From assembly GCF_043678055.1 (NCBI RefSeq), contig NZ_JBHEQA010000009.1, positions 1-64,000 of the forward strand: a stretch of 64,000 bases of DNA. The letters are read 5' to 3'. Within the stretch, counting starts at the first letter, position 1, and every line of letters starts with the position of its first letter. The position numbers and the translations under genes were made by a program. The notes below the pieces were generated by a model. It was not told where the DNA came from. It saw only the letters and a program-made list of their open reading frames with translations, and searched no databases. Shown piece by piece: positions 1 through 8,446 of the stretch. The stretch is from Spongiimicrobium salis. GTDB taxonomy: Bacteria > Bacteroidota > Bacteroidia > Flavobacteriales > Flavobacteriaceae.

Positions 1-78
1 CACTGTGTATACTAACCTTAATTCTCTCTTTTGTTCTTTCTGATTATTACATCAATTTAATGAGAATCAAACTTAAGA

Positions 79-172
79 TGTGTATAATTAATTGCCTTAG
101 CCAATAGTTGAGTGTTTCTCGCGAACCATTCCTCAACTAATCATACACAGACCGTTCGTGACAATTTTGACC
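79..172. repeat. Imperfect long inverted repeat plus pre-start motif
   Basis: The right arm (132-149) pairs with a left arm split in two: TGTGTATAATTA at 79-90 and GTTGAG at 107-112, with about 16 unpaired bases between them. The central stem TAGTTGAG (105-112) / CTCAACTA (132-139) is perfect. It is followed directly by ACCGTTCGTGACAATTTTGA (151-170), a form of the GAGACCGTTG motif found before many starts in this region. A bulged stem of this kind resembles integron attC folding, but the role is inferred. Confidence 0.5.
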
Positions 173-203
173 AATTATTGATTAAAACTAAAGAAAATAT
201 TTG

Positions 204-1334
204 ATGATTTCTAACGCGGTATTTGTCGACTCAAAAAAGCATTTTCTCATTTTGGATGCTTTACGTGGTGTTGCCGCTATAATGGTAGTCATAATGCATA
301 CCTTCGAACTGTTTTGTAAGGGCGACTATCATAATTTATTTATTAATCATGGCTATTTGGCAGTTGATTTCTTTTTCATGCTTTCTGGGTATGTAATGGC
401 CCATGCCTACGATGATCGCTGGGACAAAATGACTGTTGTCGACTTTTGTAAGAGAAGATTGATACGATTACAACCGCTTATTGTTTTAGGAATGACCTTT
501 GGAGCTTTGCTTTTCTTTTTTCAAGAATCTTCAATCTATCCAAAAATTGAGGATACTTCAATATTAGGGTTGCTATTGGTTATGCTGATTGGATATACAT
601 TGATCCCCTTACCTCCGTCTATGGATATAAGAGGTTGGAACGAGATGCATCCGCTCAATGGACCCGGATGGTCACTTTTTTATGAATATATGGCTAACAT
701 TTTACATGTATTCATTTTGAGAAAATTGTCAAATTTAATCCTTTCGTTCCTTGTCCTGTTGGCAGCAATCGCCCTTTTCTATGTAGCAATCACAAATCAA
801 TCAGGCGATTTAATAGGTGGGTGGTCATTGGAGCCCGAACAATTAAAAATCGGGGTGACACGTCTTTTGTTTCCCTATATGGCCGGAATGCTATTGCGTA
901 GAGCCATCAAAGTTAAAAGAGGTAGAAAAACTCTATTGCTAACTAGTATTTTATTGATTGGTGTTTTAAGTATGCCAAGAATTGGTACTTATGAAAATGT
1001 TTGGATAAATGGACTTTATGAGGCGTTGATAATTTCAATTGTTTTTCCTTTGATTATCTATTTTGGAGCTGTAGGAGAAGTAAAAAAAACATACCATAAA
1101 AAATTGTGTACATTTCTGGGTGATATTTCATATCCTCTCTATATCACTCATTTCCCTTTTGTACTAATTTATTATGCGTGGATTTCAAACAACGAAATAT
1201 CGTATGAACATAGTATTTTGGTGGGAGTGCTCTTAATTTTTGGCGTAATCCTAATCGCATATGCATCTTTAATAATGTATGATTTGCCAATTAGAAAAAA
1301 GCTAGCCAAACGATTTCTTTATAGGAAAAAATAA
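204..1334 (+). CDS. Acyltransferase family 3 (OafA/YrhL-like) membrane protein
   Basis: Integral membrane O-acyltransferase that would move an acyl (often acetyl) group onto a sugar or other envelope acceptor. The N-terminus carries the family motif LDALRGVAAIMVVIMH (about residues 12-27) with the conserved Arg and His, then FFFMLSGYVMA and GPGWSLFYEY. About ten hydrophobic segments follow, and the C-terminal LGDISYPLYITHFP is typical of the family. The length (376 aa) is normal. The ATG at 204 is preferred over the TTG just before it. It stands alone between two spacers, so the acceptor cannot be deduced. Confidence 0.9.
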   Translation: MISNAVFVDSKKHFLILDALRGVAAIMVVIMHTFELFCKGDYHNLFINHGYLAVDFFFMLSGYVMAHAYDDRWDKMTVVDFCKRRLIRLQPLIVLGMTFGALLFFFQESSIYPKIEDTSILGLLLVMLIGYTLIPLPPSMDIRGWNEMHPLNGPGWSLFYEYMANILHVFILRKLSNLILSFLVLLAAIALFYVAITNQSGDLIGGWSLEPEQLKIGVTRLLFPYMAGMLLRRAIKVKRGRKTLLLTSILLIGVLSMPRIGTYENVWINGLYEALIISIVFPLIIYFGAVGEVKKTYHKKLCTFLGDISYPLYITHFPFVLIYYAWISNNEISYEHSILVGVLLIFGVILIAYASLIMYDLPIRKKLAKRFLYRKK

Positions 1335-1366
1335 AAGAATGTTACCAACAAAGGCTAAAATGTTCA

Positions 1367-1385
1367 TAGCGGTGTATAGCCGCTA
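1367..1385. repeat. Short hairpin in spacer
   Basis: TAGCGG (1367-1372) and CCGCTA (1380-1385) form a perfect 6-bp stem in the spacer between the acyltransferase and the next lipoprotein gene. No T-run follows, so it is not a classical terminator. Similar GC-rich islands occur after several genes up to 16,000. Confidence 0.4.
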
Positions 1386-1461
1386 CGCCATTTAACCAGA
1401 TTGTTAGGCTACATTTTGAAAGGAGTATACAACAACAATTAAAGTAGCACGTTTGTATGAT

Positions 1462-2313
1462 ATGAAACCCTGCAAACTAATTGTATTATTCATCATAGGT
1501 TTTTTTATTTCAGCTTGTGAAAAAAATAATGACAATTCGGAAGAACCTGGTATTGGAAATTTTGTATTCGAAGACGGTTTTGAAACTCAAAACAATACTA
1601 TAGATGAGCTTTTTCTATCTAATGGAGGTCGTTGGACAGGAATACAACAAGTCAATCCAGCCAATTCGACTAATGAAATATCAATATCCCAAACCATATT
1701 TTCGGAAGGAGAAAGTTCATTACATTTATTCGCTAGTCAATCTGATAACATATTATCAAAAATGGACATTGAAAAAGAAGGCTTCAATGCATCCGAAAAT
1801 GACAAGATAATCATTAAAGCGGATTTTTATATAAATAGTAATGCCAATATTGAAAACTTGCTTTTAATTGATTTAGAATGTTGTTCTTGTTGGGATAATA
1901 CAGCAGATATCGCTAATCAATGTCCAGGAATTAGATTGCAAATGTCAGGAGGAAATGATTTTCTATCTATTGAAAGAGGTAAAATCGCAGAAAATACAAT
2001 TCAGCAAACTTCATTTCAATTTCCAAGAAATGAATGGGTAACAGTGCAATGGGAACTGAATTTAGCTGATAATGACAGTGGAGTTAACAAACTTCTAATA
2101 AATGGGACTGAAATAATAAATACTGCTGGAACAAATATGCCCAATGCTCAAAAGTTTCGTGATTTATTTGCACAAGAAGGAATAGATTTCAACTTTCAAG
2201 AGCCTGTTTCTTATGAAAGAATTCAGATTGGAGTTACCGCAAATCCAACACCTGAAAACATTGAGTTATTTGTAGATAATTTTTCATTGCGAATTGAAAA
2301 AAAAATTCCCTGA
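1462..2313 (+). CDS. Hypothetical lipoprotein, possible jelly-roll fold
   Basis: The start at ATG 1462 gives a clean lipoprotein signal with lipobox ISAC and Cys19; an upstream TTG at 1453 adds only three residues. The mature part is acidic and Asn-rich just after the Cys, then predicted mainly beta-strand, with DGFE near the N-terminus and a C-terminal ELFVDNFSLRI. That pattern is common in concanavalin-like or polysaccharide-lyase-like jelly rolls (final strand with conserved D-N). A CC-S-C cluster lies mid-protein. Probably outer-membrane anchored. I do not recognise a defined family, and binding of a glycan is only a guess. Confidence 0.7.
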   Translation: MKPCKLIVLFIIGFFISACEKNNDNSEEPGIGNFVFEDGFETQNNTIDELFLSNGGRWTGIQQVNPANSTNEISISQTIFSEGESSLHLFASQSDNILSKMDIEKEGFNASENDKIIIKADFYINSNANIENLLLIDLECCSCWDNTADIANQCPGIRLQMSGGNDFLSIERGKIAENTIQQTSFQFPRNEWVTVQWELNLADNDSGVNKLLINGTEIINTAGTNMPNAQKFRDLFAQEGIDFNFQEPVSYERIQIGVTANPTPENIELFVDNFSLRIEKKIP

Positions 2314-2421
2314 CAAAGTATATAAAAAATACGTCAGTTGCTCAACAGAATTAAAAACCCTGCAGATTAATTACCTTTAATCAAGGCTAAAAAATACGTC
2401 TTCCAGAAAAAACGTACTTTT

Positions 2422-2459
2422 TATACACGACACCATTGGCGGTAATTAAAAATAAAAAG
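2422..2459 (+). repeat. Pre-start spacer motif
   Basis: GACACCATTGGCGGTAATTA (2429-2448) is a variant of the GAGACCGTTGnnnACATTnA block. It ends about 10 bp before the ATG of the P-loop kinase. The same block sits before starts at 7735, 10228, 10515, 11055 and 12074. Confidence 0.45.
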
Positions 2460-3089
2460 ATGGTAACCACTAAACTATGCAATGAATTAGAAAAGGGTTT
2501 AAATAAAAGTGGGCCAACTATAATTTCGATTTGTGGAGCAGCAGATTTAGGGAAGTCGTATCTGTCTCAAAAGATGGTAGAGTGGTTTACTAAACAAGGC
2601 TTAAAGACAAGGCATTTTACTTTGGATTCTTATTTAATGGATAGGGAAGATAGAAAGAAAAAAGGCTTAAGCGGTTATAATGTTGAGGCGTATAATTTGA
2701 CGGATGCCACGAATTGCTTGATGAAACTAAAGAATAAGCAATCGATAAAATATAGACCTTATGACCATAAAAGTGGTAAAAAGGCAAAGGCATTTATTGA
2801 AATCCCCGCTGTTGATATTCTGATTTTTGATGGTTTACACTCCATGTATTCCAAATTTACCCCCTATATTGATACATCTGTGTTCATTTATACTGGAGAT
2901 GAATACCTCAAAAGAATCCGAAAAGAATCCGATTTGATAAAACGAAATTACACAGTGGAGTATTCGGATGAAATATCCCAAAGCGAATTTAATTTGTATA
3001 AAACATGCATTGAGCCCTATAAAAATAAGAGCAATTATCTATTATTTTTGGAAAGTAAATGGAATTATATCCTGACGAAAACAAAATAA
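2460..3089 (+). CDS. P-loop kinase, uridine kinase / phosphoribulokinase-like
   Basis: A 209-aa cytoplasmic nucleotide-binding protein. Walker A is visible as GAADLGKS after ISIC. A Walker B-like stretch VDILIFDGLHS follows about 90 residues later, and DSYLMDRED resembles the acceptor loop of uridine kinase-type enzymes. The likely reaction is ATP-dependent phosphorylation of a small metabolite; the substrate is not evident. ATG 2460 is chosen over an upstream TTG at 2436. The 3-prime end overlaps a frameshifted cupin remnant, so a kinase plus sugar-binding cupin pair may once have worked together. Confidence 0.65.
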   Translation: MVTTKLCNELEKGLNKSGPTIISICGAADLGKSYLSQKMVEWFTKQGLKTRHFTLDSYLMDREDRKKKGLSGYNVEAYNLTDATNCLMKLKNKQSIKYRPYDHKSGKKAKAFIEIPAVDILIFDGLHSMYSKFTPYIDTSVFIYTGDEYLKRIRKESDLIKRNYTVEYSDEISQSEFNLYKTCIEPYKNKSNYLLFLESKWNYILTKTK

Positions 3090-3231
3090 TAGAAGTGGAA
3101 AGCGGCAACGGAATTCATATACCCCCAAAGTAAAACACCGAATAAGAAATGATCAATCTGAAAATTTGGAATTTATCGTTATTTCGGAACCAACAACTCG
3201 TGGAGATAGAGTTGACCAATTGGAGGAATAA
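3059..3231 (+). pseudogene. Cupin C-terminal remnant with frameshift
   Basis: Reading from ATG 3059 gives MELYPDENKIIEVESGNG then IHIPPK and a stop. Shifting frame at the run of five C (3122-3126) continues as VKHRIRNDQSENLEFIVIS and ends RGDRVDQLEE at TAA 3231. Together these match the second half of a mannose-6-phosphate isomerase-type cupin (IHIPPxVKHRIRN and RGDR are characteristic). The N-terminal strands with the first metal-binding motif are missing, and the remnant overlaps the kinase by 31 bp. It is interpreted as a decayed gene; a sequencing indel would restore the frame but not the missing N-terminus. Confidence 0.65.
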
Positions 3232-3402
3232 AAATGCCACGCAACAATGCATAACCGCAGTTGTGGTGGATTGGACTATGCTTCGGCGAACTCAGCAGGG
3301 GCTGAAATCCACTCGGAATTGCTAAGGCCTATGTCAAACCAAAAAGTCTACGTATATTAACCCCTAACCGACGTTTTTACAAAACCCTTGTGCCCCATTT
3401 GA
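3232..3402. repeat. Spacer with long imperfect hairpin
   Basis: GCAGTTGTGGTGGATT (3257-3272) pairs imperfectly with AATCCACTCGGAATTGC (3306-3322) around a loop containing CTTCGGCGAACTCAGCAGG. The mismatches and bulges fall mid-stem. CCTAACCGACGTTTTTACA (3363-3381) before the next ATG resembles the pre-start motif. No open frame in this stretch looks real. Confidence 0.5.
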
Positions 3403-4083
3403 ATGAACCAGAAAACGAGCGACATACTTTTCTACCTTGGAATTACACTTTTGCTCATTGGAGCATTCGGATTAACATTCGCTGCTTTTTTTGCAATCAT
3501 AGGTTTGCCCGTTGCCATAGGGGGTGTAATCTTAATTCTATTCTCCAAGAGAAAACTGAAAACTAAAGTTTTATGGATTTTGGGAAGTATCGTGGGGATC
3601 ATTGCATTTTGGCAGATTTGGATCAAAATTAATACGGTAGCACCTGAAACCTATCTTATTCCTAAGGATTTTAACGGAAAGATTAAAATAATTTATGGAT
3701 TGGAATGTGGAACTAAACCAAAAATAGAAAATGGCAGAAGAGTTTTAGTAATTCCCAATGACGGTATTTTATTTGTGGACTATGAATTCAAAAGCGGAAT
3801 AATTGACCACGAATACTATTTGATCGACAAGAATGGAAAGAGAATTAAACTAGAGCCATATGAGAACTATGAAGATGGTACTAAAAATATTCCTGGAATT
3901 AGATTTAGAGCTTCGGGTAATTTTCCAGGGGAAATGCCAAATGGTGGATTCTCATCGGAATCCCCTTTGACGGTCCATTATTCTGAACTTCAAGTAATTG
4001 GTGATTCAACAGTTCAATATGATGTTAAAAAAGATCAGAATTTTGACGCTATTGTTCGAGCAAGAATTGAAAAATGTAAATAA
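3403..4083 (+). CDS. DUF6843-like membrane protein
   Basis: Two or three N-terminal membrane helices (about residues 8-45 and 53-70) are followed by a soluble domain beginning TYLIPKDFNGKIKIIYG, with CGTKPKIENGRRVL and later YYLIDKNGKRIKL. This arrangement matches my memory of DUF6843 proteins, common in Bacteroidota and of unknown function. The domain is probably extracytoplasmic. It is a single gene flanked by spacers on both sides. Family assignment is from recognition only. Confidence 0.6.
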   Translation: MNQKTSDILFYLGITLLLIGAFGLTFAAFFAIIGLPVAIGGVILILFSKRKLKTKVLWILGSIVGIIAFWQIWIKINTVAPETYLIPKDFNGKIKIIYGLECGTKPKIENGRRVLVIPNDGILFVDYEFKSGIIDHEYYLIDKNGKRIKLEPYENYEDGTKNIPGIRFRASGNFPGEMPNGGFSSESPLTVHYSELQVIGDSTVQYDVKKDQNFDAIVRARIEKCK

Positions 4084-4338
4084 AACATACGCCGCAATAG
4101 CTGTAATTCAGTGCTAACCTCCTTCTTAAAAGAATATTTGCTATTTTTAAAAAATAACAAAACCAAAAGGAATGATTTCGTCATGTGATTTGGATAGCTG
4201 GCCAATCGCAGCTGCCAATGCGAAAAGGCTATTAACACAACCAAAGACGCGCCGAAATCCCACCCGAGACCGCTGTGATGCATTTAATCAGACTAATCGT
4301 AGTTATACACCAATCTTTATACAATTAATCAAGCAAAT
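4084..4338 (+). repeat. Spacer with three shared modules
   Basis: Post-stop block GCAATAGCTGTAATTCAGTGC (about 4094-4114); promoter-like block TTCTTAAAAGAATATTTGC followed by TATTTTTA (4123-4149), where TATTTTTA fits a -7 box; and pre-start block GAGACCGCTGTGATGCATTT (4266-4285). The three blocks occur in the same order in other spacers of this region. Confidence 0.5.
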
Positions 4339-6063
4339 ATGAAGGAAAACGCGAACTTCCAACAATTTGAAAATCTAGACGAAGAACAATTACCCGTTGC
4401 TAAACACAAATTACACGATTGGACTCATTTTGCCGGTCTATACGCTGCCGAACATGTCGCGGCTACAGAGTTCGTAATTGGGGCCACCTTTGTAGCGCTT
4501 GGCGCCAAGACGATGGATATCATCCTTGGTCTTTTGATTGGGAATATTCTAGCGGTACTAAGCTGGAGGTTCATTACTTCCCCAATTGCCGTTGATACCC
4601 GCCTGAGCCTCTATACCTATCTGAATAAAATTGCTGGCGACTCGATGACTAAGCTATACAATTGGGCCAATGTGATTATCTTTTCTGTGATTTCGGCCGC
4701 GATGATCACAGTCTCAGCAACCGCGGTTCGTTTTGCTTTTAATATTCCCGCCCAACTCAATTGGTACCCAACCAATGTATGGTTTATATTGATTGTTTTG
4801 GCTGTGGGCATCTTTGTAGTGTCTATCGCAATCTATGGCTTTAATGCTGTTTCTGAATTTTCAGGCATTTGCGCCCCCTGGCTCTTTGTAATGTTTACGA
4901 GTGGTGCTATGGTGTTACTCCCTGCCTTATCTTTAGATGTATTGGATAAAACGTTACCAGTAGGATGGGCTGATTTTATGACCCTTGGCGACCAGAGTAT
5001 CTGGACAGGCATTAATAGTGATGGCGAACCTGGAATAGGATTGGTCGAAGTCATCGGTTTTGGTTGGGCAGCCAATACCATTACTCATTTCGGGTTGATT
5101 GATATGGCTCTTCTACGTTTTGCTAAAAAGAAGAACTACGGATATGCCACCAGCACAGGTATGATGTTCGGTCATTATGTGGCCTGGATAGCTGCAGGAA
5201 TCATGGGTGCTGGTGCTGCGGTCATACTAGGAAAATCTATCGTTGAACTCGACCCAGGTGACGTAGCCTATTATGCTCTAGGTTGGTCAGGTTTTGTGAT
5301 TGTTATTGTTGCCGGGTGGACGACCGCAATTACGAATTTGTACAGAGCAGGTTTAGCTGCACAAGCTATTTTTTTCAACCATTCCCGTAAGAAAACGACG
5401 ATTGTGGTTGGTCTGGTAACCGTGGCCATCGCCTGTTTCCCTTTTGTATTTTCACAAATACTACCGTTACTGACCTATGCGGGGTTGCTGGTCGTTCCTG
5501 TAGGAGCGATTGTGTTTGCCGAACATCAGATTTTCCCTAGAATTGGCTTTACACGCTATTGGTCCTCGTACCGCAAACTAACCTTTAGTATGCCTGCCGT
5601 TGCCTCCTGGGCCTTAGGCTTGGTATTCGGCTTTGGCTTGAATGCTTTGGATGTGATCTCCTTTTATTATCTATTTATCCCGACATGGTTTTTTACCATA
5701 GCGATGTATACGCTACTTGCATCTAAATATGGAGCGAAGCAGGACTATATAGAGGAAGTAAAAGAAGAAGAAGTTCGGATGGAAACGATTGAACGTTTTC
5801 AAAAGCAGCAAGCAAAAGAAGAGCCTGTTCTTTCTAAGGATGCTTCTTTATTCTCTAGGATATTAAAATTTATTGCCATTTCCGCCTTGGTGGCCACTTT
5901 AGTGTTGGCCTGTAATGTGATGTTCGGTAGCGCCACAGAATCAAATTATATCGAAAATCGAGAACTCTTTTATACGTATGCATTTATCAGTACCATCATT
6001 TATTTTGTACTAACCTATTGGGCGCTCAAACGTGGAAAATCAAAAATGGTAGCACATCAATGA
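4339..6063 (+). CDS. NCS1-family permease
   Basis: A 574-aa inner-membrane transporter with about twelve hydrophobic segments and a cytoplasmic, Glu/Lys-rich linker (about residues 478-510) before two last helices. The N-terminal TEFVIGATFVALG and later GFGWAANTITHFGLID and GWTTAITNLYRAGLA resemble nucleobase:cation symporters of the NCS1 (purine-cytosine permease) group. Its stop codon overlaps the start of a mannitol-type dehydrogenase (ATGA), so the two are probably translated together. That suggests the cargo is a polyol or its precursor, which would be atypical for NCS1. The family call is firm as a membrane permease, less so for the subfamily. Confidence 0.75.
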   Translation: MKENANFQQFENLDEEQLPVAKHKLHDWTHFAGLYAAEHVAATEFVIGATFVALGAKTMDIILGLLIGNILAVLSWRFITSPIAVDTRLSLYTYLNKIAGDSMTKLYNWANVIIFSVISAAMITVSATAVRFAFNIPAQLNWYPTNVWFILIVLAVGIFVVSIAIYGFNAVSEFSGICAPWLFVMFTSGAMVLLPALSLDVLDKTLPVGWADFMTLGDQSIWTGINSDGEPGIGLVEVIGFGWAANTITHFGLIDMALLRFAKKKNYGYATSTGMMFGHYVAWIAAGIMGAGAAVILGKSIVELDPGDVAYYALGWSGFVIVIVAGWTTAITNLYRAGLAAQAIFFNHSRKKTTIVVGLVTVAIACFPFVFSQILPLLTYAGLLVVPVGAIVFAEHQIFPRIGFTRYWSSYRKLTFSMPAVASWALGLVFGFGLNALDVISFYYLFIPTWFFTIAMYTLLASKYGAKQDYIEEVKEEEVRMETIERFQKQQAKEEPVLSKDASLFSRILKFIAISALVATLVLACNVMFGSATESNYIENRELFYTYAFISTIIYFVLTYWALKRGKSKMVAHQ

Positions 6064-7544
6064 AAACACCAAAACAACTTCAACAACAAAATTTAGAAGA
6101 ATTGGCAAGCCATATGCCTGTGCCCATATATAATCGCATGGACAATAAAATTGGAATTGTACATATCGGAGTTGGCGGATTCCACCGTGCACATCAAGCT
6201 AATTATTTGCATCAACTTCGACAACTGGGGGAAGCTTCAGACTGGGGAATCTGCGGAATCGGTTTACGCGAAGCAGATACTAAGCTAAGTAATATTTTAA
6301 AAAAGCAAGACCATCTTTATACACTTATAGTTAAGCATCCAGATGGAAAAATTGAACCCCATGTAATTGGATCGATAGTTAACTTTGAAATGGGAACCAC
6401 CAACCCAGAACGAGTTATTGCCCGCATTGCAAATGCTGATACAAAAATAGTATCGCTGACCATTACAGAAGGAGGTTATAATTTCAACCCAACCACAGGA
6501 GAATTTAATTTTGACAACCCAGACATTCAACACGAACTACAAAGCCCTGATGATCCCAAAACAGTGTATGGTTTTCTAACTGCAGCCCTAAAAAGACGCC
6601 GTGATGCAGAGTTGCCTGCTTTTACCATTTTGTCTTGTGATAATATCGAACATAACGGAGATATGGCGCGTAGGATGCTTCTAGCTTTTGCCAAAGAGCA
6701 AGATAAAGACTTAGCAAAATGGATTGCACAAGAAGTCTGCTTTCCCAACAGCATGGTTGACCGTATTACGCCAGTAACAGCCAAAGCAGATATTGACACT
6801 CTGGCTCAAAGCTTTGGTGTAGCTGATGCATGGCCGGTGACCTGTGAACCTTTTATACAGTGGGTGGTAGAAGATAAATTCTCAAACGGACGACCATCCT
6901 TTGAAAAAGTAGGTGTACAATTTGTCCATGATGTAGGGCCGTATGAGAAAATGAAACTACGACTACTAAATGCGGGACATTCAGTCTTGGGAATTTTAGG
7001 AGCAATACACGGGCACCCAACTATTAATGCTTGTGTTGAAGATGAAGTCTTTGCAAACTATTTACGTGCATTCTTAGACGAAGAAGCTACACCTGTATTA
7101 GGAGACATTGAAGGCATTAATTTGAAGGAGTATAAAGATAGTCTTTTAGAGCGTTTTGCCAATCCTAATATCAAAGACAGTGTCAGCCGTATTTGTTCAG
7201 AAAGCTCGGCCAAACTGCCTAAATTTTTAATCCCAACCATACATGAAAATTTAGCAATAGGAGGAAGCATCAAATTCGGCACCTTGGTCTTAGCAGCATG
7301 GTGCTACTACAGTGATAAAGAAGCAAATCAGAATGGGCAACCTTTGAATATTTTAGATGTCATGCATGGAGAGTTGCACCAAGTTGCATCAGAAACGAAA
7401 AATGCCCCATTAACCTTCATTGAGCAAGAGAATCTGTTTGGAGGTCTTGCAAAAAACGATAGTTTTACTGGAACTTATATTTCAATGTTGCAGAAGTTGT
7501 ATACGGGTATTAAGATCAAAGAATTGATGCAAAGTATGATTTAG
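6060..7544 (+). CDS. Mannitol 2-dehydrogenase family oxidoreductase
   Basis: A 494-aa NAD(P)-dependent polyol dehydrogenase, the usual length for mannitol 2-dehydrogenases (mannitol to fructose) and fructuronate reductases. The Rossmann-side motif GVGGFHRAHQANYL is near residue 38, and the catalytic segment KLRLLNAGHS has the Lys-x4-Asn-x2-His arrangement of the family. The ATG at 6060 overlaps the permease stop; an upstream TTG (6018) inside the permease is ignored. Mannitol is abundant in brown algae, which fits a marine degrader, but mannonate/fructuronate or arabitol activity cannot be excluded. Confidence 0.88.
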   Translation: MKTPKQLQQQNLEELASHMPVPIYNRMDNKIGIVHIGVGGFHRAHQANYLHQLRQLGEASDWGICGIGLREADTKLSNILKKQDHLYTLIVKHPDGKIEPHVIGSIVNFEMGTTNPERVIARIANADTKIVSLTITEGGYNFNPTTGEFNFDNPDIQHELQSPDDPKTVYGFLTAALKRRRDAELPAFTILSCDNIEHNGDMARRMLLAFAKEQDKDLAKWIAQEVCFPNSMVDRITPVTAKADIDTLAQSFGVADAWPVTCEPFIQWVVEDKFSNGRPSFEKVGVQFVHDVGPYEKMKLRLLNAGHSVLGILGAIHGHPTINACVEDEVFANYLRAFLDEEATPVLGDIEGINLKEYKDSLLERFANPNIKDSVSRICSESSAKLPKFLIPTIHENLAIGGSIKFGTLVLAAWCYYSDKEANQNGQPLNILDVMHGELHQVASETKNAPLTFIEQENLFGGLAKNDSFTGTYISMLQKLYTGIKIKELMQSMI

Positions 7545-7734
7545 AGCATTTAGTCAGAATTACATAACTATTAATCGACTGAAAAGGCGCATCACAACAA
7601 TGTATGTAATCCAGTGCCAAAGTCGTTTAAAGACTGTTCACTAAATTCTAATAAATTTCCATCTTTGCTATCTTAAGGATAAATGGCAACCTGTCATATT
7701 CAAAACCGTTGTAAAACACATTGACCAATTATAG
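7545..7734 (+). repeat. Spacer with three shared modules
   Basis: Post-stop block ACAACAATGTATGTAATCCA then GTGCC (about 7594-7618); promoter-like block CCATCTTTGCTATCTTAAGG (7659-7678); and pre-start block AACCGTTGTAAAACACATTG (7704-7723), which ends about 11 bp before the next ATG. Confidence 0.55.
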
Positions 7735-8292
7735 ATGACAATAGAAATCAAACAAAGAAAGCTTAGTTTTTTTCAAGATAAATACGAGATCAAAGTCAAT
7801 GATGAACCGAAATATGAAGCAAAATCTAAATTGCTGACATTTTATCCTAAAATTGTAATTTGTAATCTTGAAAATAGAGAGTTGCTATCTGTAGATAAAA
7901 AATCTGAAAATATCGTTGGACTTAACTTTAGGTTGAGGTTTGGTCCAAATTCATCCGTTGACATTCACACGGATTCCTTGATTGCATTTTCAATTAAAAA
8001 TTCCAAAGGGACCATTCACTTTTACGAGCAAAAGAACAATCTGATTGGAATTTTTCTTAACGAGAATCAAATTGGACTGATTGATAAAAATCAAAAAGTT
8101 TCATTTGGAGCAGATGAGTATTCCATACAAATAGAGAAGGGAATTATTGACGAAATTCTAGTCATCGCCTTTGTATTGGCTTATGATTGTCAATATAACA
8201 ATGACAAAGGTGCCTTTGTGAATTATGATTGGGGAAATGTTGTGATAAAACCAGTAAAAGAAATTGACCCAAATTGGACGGTAACCAAATAA
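7735..8292 (+). CDS. Hypothetical protein, possible LURP-one/tubby-like fold
   Basis: A 185-aa soluble protein without signal peptide or membrane helix. It is rich in beta-strands and has a hydrophobic C-terminal segment IDEILVIAFVLAYDCQYN, which recalls the central helix of the tubby/LURP-one/scramblase-like barrel. I do not recognise it beyond that. It is a single gene between two spacers that share modules. The fold guess is weak. Confidence 0.5.
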   Translation: MTIEIKQRKLSFFQDKYEIKVNDEPKYEAKSKLLTFYPKIVICNLENRELLSVDKKSENIVGLNFRLRFGPNSSVDIHTDSLIAFSIKNSKGTIHFYEQKNNLIGIFLNENQIGLIDKNQKVSFGADEYSIQIEKGIIDEILVIAFVLAYDCQYNNDKGAFVNYDWGNVVIKPVKEIDPNWTVTK

Positions 8293-8446
8293 AAAACCTT
8301 TTACAACAAGCTGTATAGCACATTACAACTGAATTCCTTAAACGGAATTTCTTGCAATTTGCTATCTTTCGGTTAATCTTAGCTGATTTTCCAAAAGGCA
8401 CTATACGCAAGCTAAAAAACCCTAGAGTATTAGATGAAAATTCCCA
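8293..8446 (+). repeat. Spacer with inverted repeat and promoter-like block
   Basis: AATTCC (8332-8337) and GGAATT (8344-8349) form an inverted repeat. It is followed by TTGCAATTTGCTATCTTTCG (8352-8371), where TATCTTTC fits a -7 box, and then GGTTA. The core TTGCAATTTGCTATxTTTCGG recurs at 10129-10149, and as TTGCAATTTTGCTATCTTTCG at 27967. Confidence 0.55.

Noticed and set aside
1390..1409. ATTTAAC and GTTAGGC as classical attC core boxes
   Set aside because: Both match RYYYAAC and GTTRRRY, but only 6 bp separate them, while real attC sites span about 60-140 bp with L boxes. Not supported as a classical attC.
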